A DNA stretch of 6,088 nucleotides from Piscirickettsiaceae bacterium (GTDB lineage Bacteria > Pseudomonadota > Gammaproteobacteria > Nitrosococcales > Methylophagaceae). The stretch's first letter is position 1. Each line of letters opens with the position of its first letter. Positions 1 through 5,306 of the stretch are shown here, piece after piece. The position numbers and the translations under genes were made by a program. The DNA lies in NCBI GenBank assembly GCA_030627065.1, contig DAOUSV010000101.1, positions 1-6,088 on the forward strand, written 5' to 3'. The notes under the pieces were generated by a model. It did not search any database. It saw nothing but the letters and a program-made list of their open reading frames with translations, and had not been told where the DNA came from.

Positions 1-1
1 A

Positions 2-26
2 TTATAGTCTAGGACTTAGGCTATAA
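2..26. repeat. Inverted repeat downstream of tRNA-His
   Basis: Arms of 10 nt at 2-11 (TTATAGTCTA) and 17-26 (TAGGCTATAA) pair around a 5-nt loop, with one G-T pair read on the plus strand; read as minus-strand RNA that position is an A-C mismatch. It lies immediately beyond the tRNA trailer hairpin in the direction of tRNA transcription. There is no T-run, so it is not a convincing intrinsic terminator. It may be a processing or spacer structure before a further gene outside the window. Confidence 0.35.
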
Positions 27-48
27 CCACCTTTAAGAGAAAAGGTGG
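27..48 (-). other. Trailer hairpin overlapping the CCA end of tRNA-His
   Basis: CCACCTTT (27-34) and AAAGGTGG (41-48) are perfect 8-bp complements with a 6-nt loop. The second arm includes the encoded CCA end of the tRNA (46-48). In the precursor RNA this hairpin would sequester the CCA and the first trailer bases, so it could influence 3' maturation. No poly-U tract follows, so transcription may continue towards position 1. Confidence 0.4.
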
Positions 49-122
49 GGTGAATGATGGGGCTCGAACCCACGACAACCGGAATCACAATCCGGGACTC
101 TACCAACTGAGCTACACTCACC
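46..122 (-). tRNA. tRNA-His (anticodon GTG)
   Basis: Read on the minus strand, 122 to 46 folds into a full cloverleaf of 77 nt including the encoded CCA (46-48). The anticodon loop TTGTGAT (84-90) carries GTG at 86-88, which decodes CAC and CAU. The D-arm consensus GCTCAGTTGGTAGAG and the T-loop TTCGAGC are present. The extra 5' G-1 (position 122) pairs with C73 (position 49), the identity element of histidine tRNA. The acceptor stem pairs throughout, with one G-U pair at positions 5 and 68. It is transcribed in the same direction as rnr but has its own promoter in the gap between them. Confidence 0.97.
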
Positions 123-127
123 ACTAA

Positions 128-170
128 TGAACAGACTAAGATTGAAACGCGATGTTTCGGTGTTTGTTCA
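128..170 (-). other. Nested inverted repeats in the tRNA-His 5' leader
   Basis: Outer arms TGAACA (128-133) and TGTTCA (165-170) enclose inner arms GAAAC (144-148) and GTTTC (154-158) with loop GCGAT. If transcription starts near 175, as the promoter at 182-209 predicts, nearly the whole leader of the precursor tRNA could fold into this two-part hairpin, ending just 5 nt before the mature 5' end. This could help RNase P or endonuclease processing. Both stems are short, so chance pairing is possible. Confidence 0.35.
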
Positions 171-181
171 GAAAGAGGATA

Positions 182-209
182 ATTCTACGTTCTTTATTTT
201 TTTGGTCAA
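182..209 (-). promoter_or_regulatory. sigma70-type promoter for tRNA-His
   Basis: On the minus strand the -35 box TTGACC (204-209, five of six consensus bases) and the -10 box TAGAAT (182-187, five of six) are separated by 16 bp. The predicted start near 175 gives a leader of about 50 nt before the tRNA. The promoter starts 17 bp after the rnr stop codon, so the tRNA need not depend on read-through from rnr. The spacer is A-rich. Confidence 0.65.
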
Positions 210-225
210 GTGAAATCTTATTTAT

Positions 226-2394
226 TTAGGAAATTTCTAAATCTATCTTCTTATCTTCTAGATCAACTCGGACAATTTTAACGGATACAGTGCCACCTAG
301 TTGGTATGTTTTTCGGGTGCGTTCACCGGTGAGTCTGTGGCTTGTTGCATCAAATTGGTAATAATCATTCTTCAGTGCGCTGATATGAACGAGTCCTTCA
401 ATATAAATATCACTAAGTTCAACAAATAAGCCAAAGCTAGTAACGCCGCTAATAGTGCCTTTATGAACTTCACCAACGCGTTCCTGCATATATTCACATT
501 TGAGCCAGTCACTGACGTCTCGTGTTGCTTCATCAGCGCGACGGCTGGTCATTGAACAATGTTCGCCTAAGCGAGTCATGCTTTCGTGAGAGTAATGCCA
601 TTTAGCGACTTTTTGTTTGGTGATGAGGTGTCGAATAGCACGATGGACTAATAAGTCTGGGTAGCGACGAATAGGCGATGTGAAATGCGCATAGGCTTCA
701 AGTGCTAAACCAAAATGGCCTACATTATCTGGGTGGTAAACGGCTTGTTTCATGCTTCGCAGTAAGACTGTTTGTAACAAGTGCCCATCTGGTCGGCTAC
801 TTGCTGTTCTTAGTAATGATGCGTAATGATGCGGTTGCGGCTCATCGCCCCCGCCGAGAGATAAGCCAAGTTCACTTAAAAACTCGCGTAGATTGGTGAG
901 TTTTTCACCAGAAGGTGTTTCATGAATGCGGAATAATGCGGCTAACTCATTTTTCAATAAGAATTGAGCTGCACTTACATTTGCTGCAACCATGAATTCT
1001 TCAATTAAACGATGCGCTTCATTGCGTTCACGGGGTTCAATTGATTTTATTTTGCGATTTTCATCAAAGATAAATTGTGTTTCAGTTAATTCAAATTCAA
1101 TTGTGCCGCGCTCTTTACGAGCTTTTAGCATCGCTTGATATAAATCGTACATGGTTTCTAAATGCGGCAAAATAGCATGATGTTGCGTGCGTAATTCCTC
1201 ATCCTTATCAACTAGCATGCTGGCAACATCGGTATAGGTTAGGCGTGATTTAGAATTCATTACTGCTTGATGAAATTGGTGTGATTCAATTTTACCGTCA
1301 GTATTAATAACCATTTCACAGACCATGCACAGACGATCTACATTGGGATTAAGTGAACAGAGGCCGTTTGATAGGGCTTCTGGCAACATCGGAATAACTT
1401 GGCTTGGGAAATAGACAGAGGTGCCGCGATCTTGAGCATCTTTATCTAAGGCGCTATTTGGCTCGACATAATAAGACACATCGGCAATAGCCACCCATAA
1501 GCGCCAAGAACCTGATTTTAATGGTTCGGCATAGACTGCATCATCAAAATCACGAGCATCTTCACCATCAATAGTTACGAGGGGTAATGAACGCAGATCT
1601 AGTCTGTTTTTAATTGCTGCTTCTGGTATTTCGCTACCATATGATTCGGCTTGCTTTAGAGCATCAACAGACCAAGTATGTGGTAATTCAAAATCACGTA
1701 AAGCAATATCAATTTCCATTCCTGGCGCTAAATGATCACCGAGGATAGTAACTACTTTTCCAAGTGGTGAGCGATGTTTATGTGGGTGTTCGGTTATTTC
1801 TATTTCAACGATCTGCCCATCTTTAGCATCCATCAAAGCTTCGGGTGGGATCAGAATATCTTGGCTGATGCGACGGTTATTGGGAATAAGGTAATAATAG
1901 CCAGAATCAGCAAATAATCTACCAACAACACGATCATTGCCGCGTTGAATAACTTCTACAATTGCACCTTCTTTACGACCACGACGATCAACACCAGTCA
2001 CACTAGCAATTGCGCGATCACCATGCAATACAACCCGCATTTGGCGTTCGCTTAAAAAGAGATCGTCCCCTGCTTCATCAGGAATAAGAAAACCAAATCC
2101 ATCCGCATGGCCCATTACTCTGCCTGTGACTAAGTTCATTTTAGAGACAACGCCATAGGCATTTTTACGGTTGCGTAATAACTGTCCATCTCGTTCCATT
2201 GCACGTAGTCGACGGCGTAATGCTTCTATTTGTTGCTCACCTTTTAATGCAAGCAATTTAGTAATATTACGGCGAGTTAATGGCCGGTTGTTTTGATTCA
2301 ATAGATCAAGGATAAATTCACGACTTGGAATAGGGTTGTCGTATTTTTCAGCTTCACGATTTGTATGTTTATCTTGCAGTGTTTTTTTTGACAT
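226..2394 (-). CDS. rnr: Ribonuclease R, short form without the C-terminal basic tail
   Basis: A 3'-to-5' processive hydrolytic exoribonuclease of the RNase II/RNB family, which degrades structured RNA, takes part in rRNA and tmRNA quality control and matters in the cold. The 722-residue product shows, in order, an N-terminal winged-helix segment (about 20-80, with REAEKYDNPIPSREFIL), two cold-shock domains (about 85-150 and 155-235), the RNB catalytic domain (about 265-595) and an S1 domain (about 640-722). The metal-binding aspartates D276, D282, D284 and D285 lie in TIDGEDARDFDDAV and match D272, D278, D280 and D281 of E. coli RNase R. Other hallmarks are HFTSPIRRYPDL (570-581) and RRADEATRDVSDWLKC (618-633). 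The ATG at 2394 is preferred over the in-frame ATG at 2469: the protein then begins MSKKTLQ, like family members, GGA lies 9 nt upstream, and the upstream ATG overlaps the likely -10 box. The protein ends at KKIDLEIS, directly after S1; E. coli RNase R (813 residues) continues with a long lysine-rich tail. The RNB core looks intact, so it should be active. Confidence 0.97.
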   Translation of the reverse strand: MSKKTLQDKHTNREAEKYDNPIPSREFILDLLNQNNRPLTRRNITKLLALKGEQQIEALRRRLRAMERDGQLLRNRKNAYGVVSKMNLVTGRVMGHADGFGFLIPDEAGDDLFLSERQMRVVLHGDRAIASVTGVDRRGRKEGAIVEVIQRGNDRVVGRLFADSGYYYLIPNNRRISQDILIPPEALMDAKDGQIVEIEITEHPHKHRSPLGKVVTILGDHLAPGMEIDIALRDFELPHTWSVDALKQAESYGSEIPEAAIKNRLDLRSLPLVTIDGEDARDFDDAVYAEPLKSGSWRLWVAIADVSYYVEPNSALDKDAQDRGTSVYFPSQVIPMLPEALSNGLCSLNPNVDRLCMVCEMVINTDGKIESHQFHQAVMNSKSRLTYTDVASMLVDKDEELRTQHHAILPHLETMYDLYQAMLKARKERGTIEFELTETQFIFDENRKIKSIEPRERNEAHRLIEEFMVAANVSAAQFLLKNELAALFRIHETPSGEKLTNLREFLSELGLSLGGGDEPQPHHYASLLRTASSRPDGHLLQTVLLRSMKQAVYHPDNVGHFGLALEAYAHFTSPIRRYPDLLVHRAIRHLITKQKVAKWHYSHESMTRLGEHCSMTSRRADEATRDVSDWLKCEYMQERVGEVHKGTISGVTSFGLFVELSDIYIEGLVHISALKNDYYQFDATSHRLTGERTRKTYQLGGTVSVKIVRVDLEDKKIDLEIS

Positions 2395-2467
2395 TTTTAA
2401 TGTTCCAATCAGTAGAATATGCTTTATAAATGAGAGGAGTACTTTTACTCTTATCATTCGTAGCATC

Positions 2468-2473
2468 ATTATA
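2468..2473 (-). promoter_or_regulatory. Probable -10 box of the rnr promoter
   Basis: A perfect TATAAT lies on the minus strand about 75 bp upstream of the chosen rnr start. No good -35 box is visible at 16-18 bp, so the call rests on the -10 alone. The expected transcription start (about 2461) falls downstream of the upstream in-frame ATG at 2469, which supports translation from 2394. Confidence 0.4.
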
Positions 2474-2621
2474 GTTTTAGTAGTATTCTAACCTATCTTA
2501 TTGTTGTGATGTGCAAGCTAAAAAAGAGCGTAGTTAAAAACGGCTTAAATTTTGCTGTATTTTGCATTATGTAATTAGATGGGGTTTATTGCTGTTATTT
2601 AAACTCGAAACCAGGAAAACC

Positions 2622-2639
2622 TTGCCGATGAAACGGCAA
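2622..2639. promoter_or_regulatory. Hairpin with a sigma28-like -10 sequence upstream of cheV
   Basis: TTGCCG (2622-2627) and CGGCAA (2634-2639) form a perfect 6-bp stem with loop ATGAAA. The plus strand at 2624-2631 reads GCCGATGA, seven of eight bases of the flagellar sigma factor (FliA) -10 element GCCGATAA. At the usual 15-bp spacing the -35 position reads TCGA (2605-2608) rather than TAAA, so the promoter is not complete. No T-run follows, so it is not a terminator. Confidence 0.3.
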
Positions 2640-2723
2640 TGATTACTAGCATGAGTGGATAAAATAGCCTTAAAAAGAAATATTTCGATACCATCTTAAA
2701 TTAATTGGGAAAATAAGACCATT

Positions 2724-3680
2724 ATGGCAACACTGATAGATTCTATTGATGAACGGACTAAGCTGGCCGGAACAAATCACCTTGAAGTTTTACTGTTTAA
2801 TTTAGGAACAGATAGCAAAACGGGACGTGATGAAGTGTTTGGTATCAATGTATTTAAGGTTAGAGAAGTACTAAATGTTCCCGAAATTACCAGTGCACCT
2901 GATATGCCAGAGGGTATTGAAGGATTTGTCAGCTTGCGTGGGGAAATGGTCCCCATTATTAATTTACAAAAATTTTGTAATATAAAGAGTGAAGATAAGC
3001 CAGATATTTTGATGGTGACTGAATACAATACCCAGATTCAAGGTTTTTTAGTGAAATCTGTTGATACTATTCAGCGTTTAAACTGGGAGCAAGTAAAAGA
3101 GCCGCCACCATTAATATCTAAGCGCTTAGGTGGGTTGGTGACGGCGGTTTCAAAACTGCCCGATGAACGCTTAATTATGATTATGGATGTTGAAAAAGTA
3201 TTAGCGGATACGAATGACCTTCTTGATGATGAAACAATGTTTCATGATATCGCGAAGTTAGACACTGTTACCCGCCATACGATTCTATTTGCAGATGATT
3301 CAGTGATAGCTCGAAAGCAAATTATGAGAGCACTTGAACATCTAGGTGTGGATTATCACATGGCGATTAATGGTGCTGAAGCATGGAAAATGCTGAGGAA
3401 AATGGCACAAAAATGTGAAGAACGTGGTGATAATATTACCAGTGAAATTCAACTTGTCTTAACCGATGTCGAAATGCCGGAAATGGATGGGTATGTATTA
3501 ACTCAGAAAATAAAATCAGATCCTAGAATGAAGCACTTGCCTGTTATTATGCATTCATCATTATCAACTGAGGCGAATCAGATTATGGGTAAAAACGTTG
3601 GTGCAGATGCGTATGTTCCTAAATTCCAGCCAAAAGAATTAGCGGCTACCTTGGAAGAGTTTTTTAACGATAAAAAGTAG
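2724..3680 (+). CDS. cheV: Chemotaxis coupling protein CheV (CheW domain plus receiver)
   Basis: The 318-residue product has the two-part CheV structure: an N-terminal CheW-like domain (about 15-165) that links chemoreceptors to the kinase CheA, and a C-terminal response-regulator receiver domain (about 185-316) that CheA phosphorylates to adjust array signalling. In the CheW part, FGINVFKVREVL (39-50), GFVSLRGEMVPIINL (67-81) and DERLIMIMDVEKVL (147-160) are typical. In the receiver, the acidic pair is D191 and D192 (FADDS), the phospho-acceptor is D248 (LTDVEMPEMDG), the Ser/Thr switch position is S278 or S279, and the conserved lysine is K300 (VPKF). All receiver residues needed for phosphorylation are present. 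It acts in the cytoplasm at polar receptor arrays. No cheA, cheW or receptor gene is nearby, which is common for stand-alone cheV. It is followed after 10 bp by coq7 on the same strand. Confidence 0.95.
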   Translation: MATLIDSIDERTKLAGTNHLEVLLFNLGTDSKTGRDEVFGINVFKVREVLNVPEITSAPDMPEGIEGFVSLRGEMVPIINLQKFCNIKSEDKPDILMVTEYNTQIQGFLVKSVDTIQRLNWEQVKEPPPLISKRLGGLVTAVSKLPDERLIMIMDVEKVLADTNDLLDDETMFHDIAKLDTVTRHTILFADDSVIARKQIMRALEHLGVDYHMAINGAEAWKMLRKMAQKCEERGDNITSEIQLVLTDVEMPEMDGYVLTQKIKSDPRMKHLPVIMHSSLSTEANQIMGKNVGADAYVPKFQPKELAATLEEFFNDKK

Positions 3681-3683
3681 GGA
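3679..3683 (+). promoter_or_regulatory. coq7 ribosome binding site overlapping the cheV stop codon
   Basis: AGGGA shares its first two bases with the cheV stop TAG (3678-3680) and lies 7 nt before the GTG at 3691. This spacing supports the GTG start of coq7 and implies that ribosomes ending cheV translation could directly feed coq7 initiation. Confidence 0.6.
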
Positions 3684-3690
3684 CATTGAT

Positions 3691-4335
3691 GTGACAATAC
3701 GCCTATATAGTGTAGTTGATACAGTTATTATGGAATGTGATAAGGCGCTTAAGACTATTTTTGGCAAACCTGAAACAACAGACCGACGAATCCCAGGTGC
3801 TAATTTAAGTAATAAAGAACTGACCAAAAAGGAACAGTTACTTTCAACGCGCTTAATGCGGGTTAATCATGCTGGTGAGGTTTCCGCTCAGGCTTTGTAT
3901 CAAGGTCAAGCCTTAACAGCAAAATTGCCTGATGTTCGACAAGCAATGGAGCGAGCTGCAATAGAAGAAAATGATCATTTAATATGGTGTCAGCAGCGAG
4001 TTCAATATTTTGGTGGCCATACGAGTATCTTAAACCCTCTATGGTATGCCGGATCATTTGCAATAGGTGCTATTGCAGGAAAAGTTGGTGATAAATGGAG
4101 TTTGGGCTTTGTTGCTGAAACAGAAAAGCAGGTGGTGAAACATTTGGATGAACACTTAGCACAAATCAGTGCCGATGATCATATAAGTAAAGCTATTCTT
4201 GAACAAATGAAAATAGATGAATTACATCATGGAACTGTAGCATTAGAAGCCGGTGGTGCAGAACTGCCGTTGCCTGTGAAGGTGGTGATGGCTGCAATGT
4301 CAAAAGTAATGACCAAAGCAAGCTATTGGTTGTAA
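3691..4335 (+). CDS. coq7: Coq7-type demethoxyubiquinone hydroxylase (GTG start)
   Basis: A di-iron carboxylate monooxygenase that hydroxylates 3-demethoxyubiquinol at C6, the penultimate step of ubiquinone synthesis, on the inner face of the membrane. It does the job that the flavoprotein UbiF does in E. coli. The 214 residues match the family's usual length. The ferritin-like ligand set is complete: E63 (NHAGEV), E93 and H96 (EENDH), E145 (AETEKQ), E177 and H180 (DELHH). SLGFVAETE and LPLPVKVVMAAMSKVMTK near the end are family hallmarks. The GTG at 3691 is chosen because the next in-frame ATG (3730, residue 14) would remove the conserved start region YSVVDTVIMECDKALK, which resembles the Pseudomonas enzyme, and because a good Shine-Dalgarno precedes the GTG. 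It appears co-transcribed with cheV. Its stop lies inside a hairpin shared with the converging PilZ gene. Confidence 0.96.
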   Translation: MTIRLYSVVDTVIMECDKALKTIFGKPETTDRRIPGANLSNKELTKKEQLLSTRLMRVNHAGEVSAQALYQGQALTAKLPDVRQAMERAAIEENDHLIWCQQRVQYFGGHTSILNPLWYAGSFAIGAIAGKVGDKWSLGFVAETEKQVVKHLDEHLAQISADDHISKAILEQMKIDELHHGTVALEAGGAELPLPVKVVMAAMSKVMTKASYWL

Positions 4336-4343
4336 GCTTGCTT
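4316..4343. terminator. Shared hairpin between convergent coq7 and PilZ gene
   Basis: AAGCAAGCT (4316-4324) and AGCTTGCTT (4335-4343) are perfect 9-bp complements with a 10-nt loop. The hairpin holds the last coq7 codons and stop (4333-4335) and reaches into the stop of the minus-strand PilZ gene (4342-4344). It is a candidate bidirectional end-of-transcript structure, but no clear T-run follows on either strand, so intrinsic termination is uncertain; mRNA end protection is an alternative. Confidence 0.4.
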
Positions 4344-4644
4344 AAGGTAAGAGCTTGGACCTGATATGAAAGGTATTGGTGTTATCTTTATCAGGCGAGC
4401 AAGATAGAACCGTTGCTTTTGCGATAAAGGGTGTTAATTTTTGGTTGCTAGGGTTTAGCTCAAATTCAATTTCATCACCCGAAGCAAGAGCAAAATCACC
4501 GATCATATAAAGTCCTGTTGCACTAAAGTCTTGGCTAATACCAATATGTGCCACACCACTTTTACCGAGTACGGTGTAAGTCACTGGGGTTTCTATATTC
4601 ATACGTAAATAATCACGCTTTTCTATGTGGAATCTATCAACCAT
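4342..4644 (-). CDS. Small stand-alone PilZ domain protein
   Basis: A 100-residue protein made of a single PilZ domain, the common receptor fold for cyclic di-GMP that controls motility, polysaccharide or adhesion. Both parts of the ligand signature are present: R10-x-x-x-R14 (RDYLR) and D39-x-S41-x-x-G44 (DFSATG), followed by the beta-barrel strands. It should therefore be able to bind c-di-GMP rather than being a degenerate PilZ. There is no signal peptide or membrane segment, so it is cytoplasmic. The start at 4644 is chosen because GGAG lies 9 nt upstream; the in-frame ATG at 4659 would add five residues (MECNG) but has no good ribosome binding site. It converges with coq7 and is divergent from the exported-protein gene. 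The effector partner cannot be told from the window. Confidence 0.9.
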   Translation of the reverse strand: MVDRFHIEKRDYLRMNIETPVTYTVLGKSGVAHIGISQDFSATGLYMIGDFALASGDEIEFELNPSNQKLTPFIAKATVLSCSPDKDNTNTFHIRSKLLP

Positions 4645-4798
4645 CCCATTGCACTCCATATTCTAAAAAATTAGATTGCTGTTGTTTAGAAGTATATATG
4701 CAATTACAGACTAGGTATAATTTACTTCATAACAACTGCAGTTTTAAAGTTTATTGCCGATAACCTCTAGTGATTAGAATTTATTAGGTTGTAGATGG
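4645..4798. promoter_or_regulatory. Divergent promoter region, PilZ gene and exported-protein gene
   Basis: This AT-rich 154-bp gap must hold promoters for both flanking genes. On the plus strand there is a perfect TATAAT at 4716-4721 without a recognisable -35. There is also a perfect sigma28-type -10 octamer GCCGATAA at 4756-4763. TAAAGTTT, the full sigma28 -35 consensus, occurs at 4745-4752, but only 3 bp before the -10 instead of about 11. On the minus strand TATACT (around 4692-4697) is a possible -10 for the PilZ gene. AGG (4786-4788), 10 nt before the ATG at 4799, is a weak ribosome binding site. None of these promoters is certain. Confidence 0.4.
4654..4657 (-). promoter_or_regulatory. 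Ribosome binding site that decides the PilZ start
   Basis: On the minus strand GGAG lies 9 nt before the ATG at 4644. It overlaps the alternative ATG at 4657-4659 (reading ATGGAG), so the upstream ATG is unlikely to be the main start. Confidence 0.55.
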
Positions 4799-5233
4799 AT
4801 GAAACTTAGATTAACGTTATTTGTATTGGTCTTATTCAATGTTTTGTATAGTTCAAACTCCATGGCAGTGATATTACCTCCAGTACCGACAGGTCCGATT
4901 TACTTTGAGCCACCGGTTGTGGCTGTAAGTAATGATATTAGGATACTTAGCTGTATTGAATTAGATAATAATATTCGACTATTGCATCCATATAGATATA
5001 GTTATAAGCCTAGCTTTTATCAAGATGATGCTAATAAGGTGGCCACAACTTTGGTCGTTATGGATTCGATTCCTATTATTTCATCAATCCCCATTGTTGG
5101 TGAGTTGTTAGGACTCTCTTTTTTAACGTATTCAGCCTTGGTAGAAGAAAAAGAACAGCGCAGGACGTTACTGGTTGAGCACGATATAGCGATGTTTCAG
5201 CAAGTAAAGGCCGAAAAACACTGTTTTGAATAA
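4799..5233 (+). CDS. Small exported protein of unknown function
   Basis: I do not recognise the family of this 144-residue protein. It begins with a clear Sec-type signal peptide: K2 and R4, then the hydrophobic core LTLFVLVLFNVL (5-16) and a polar end SSNSMA, with probable cleavage after A23. The mature part opens with a proline-rich segment (VILPPVPTGPIYFEPPV, 24-40), followed by a polar Tyr- and Asn-rich middle with YRYSYKPSFY (65-74). Next comes a hydrophobic stretch from 91 to 115 containing the internal echo SIPIISSIPIVGELLG, which could be a membrane segment or membrane-associated helix. The end is charged and probably helical. Exactly two cysteines, C52 and C142, could form a disulfide in the periplasm. 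There is no lipobox. It lies 73 bp upstream of the W-Y-x-A-N repeat gene on the same strand. Periplasmic or inner-membrane location is inferred. Confidence 0.8.
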   Translation: MKLRLTLFVLVLFNVLYSSNSMAVILPPVPTGPIYFEPPVVAVSNDIRILSCIELDNNIRLLHPYRYSYKPSFYQDDANKVATTLVVMDSIPIISSIPIVGELLGLSFLTYSALVEEKEQRRTLLVEHDIAMFQQVKAEKHCFE

Positions 5234-5306
5234 GGGCTGATACTTGTACTATTCTCTCAATGTACTGTACTATCAAAAGAGATAGATTACTCAAGAGGTA
5301 CTGGTT
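5234..5306 (+). promoter_or_regulatory. Gap with direct repeats and ribosome binding site before the repeat-protein gene
   Basis: TGTACTAT occurs twice in direct orientation, at 5245-5252 and 5266-5273, exactly 21 bp apart, which is two helical turns; two more GTACT copies lie at 5262-5266 and 5298-5302. This could be an operator. A weak promoter can be read as TTGTAC (5244-5249), 18 bp, TACTAT (5268-5273). AAGAGG (5293-5298) is a strong ribosome binding site 8 nt before the ATG at 5307. No terminator is evident after the upstream gene, so read-through is possible. Confidence 0.35.

Larger units (their letters stand above)
2395..2723. other. Intergenic region between divergent rnr and cheV
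   Basis: This 329-bp AT-rich gap separates the two divergent start codons. The rnr-proximal part has a TATAAT box on the minus strand (2468-2473) and a small hairpin in the rnr leader (GAGTA/TACTC around 2437-2450). The cheV-proximal part has a GC-rich hairpin (2622-2639) containing GCCGATGA, one base off the sigma28 -10 consensus. The cheV start has only a modest ribosome binding site: AAGA lies a few bases upstream and GGGA (2707-2710) is 13 nt away. No small gene or RNA gene was recognised here. Confidence 0.6.

Noticed and set aside
702..899. Plus-strand open frame of 65 codons inside rnr
   Set aside because: Antisense to the conserved catalytic region of rnr, with no ribosome binding site or recognisable product.
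2437..2450. GAGTA/TACTC hairpin in the rnr leader as an RNA thermosensor
   Set aside because: The stem is only 5 bp, is far from the ribosome binding site, and nothing else supports a sensor role.
2394..2469. Longer rnr reading from the in-frame ATG at 2469
   Set aside because: The extra 25 residues (hydrophobic, MMLRMIRVK...) do not resemble RNase R, the ATG overlaps a TATAAT box, and the inner ATG at 2394 gives the family-typical N-terminus.
2777..3028. Minus-strand open frame of 83 codons inside cheV
   Set aside because: It lies antisense to the conserved CheW domain; its composition simply mirrors the coding strand.
3639..4063. Two minus-strand open frames across the cheV-coq7 junction and coq7
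   Set aside because: They overlap highly conserved coding sequence on the other strand and show no family features.
4548..4763. Plus-strand open frame of 71 codons across the PilZ start and the divergent gap
   Set aside because: It overlaps the PilZ signature region in antisense and has no plausible ribosome binding site; its Cys- and Tyr-rich product looks like translated non-coding sequence.
5076..5294. Minus-strand open frame of 72 codons opposite the exported protein
   Set aside because: Opposite a gene with a clear signal peptide and sense-strand features; no supporting start signals.
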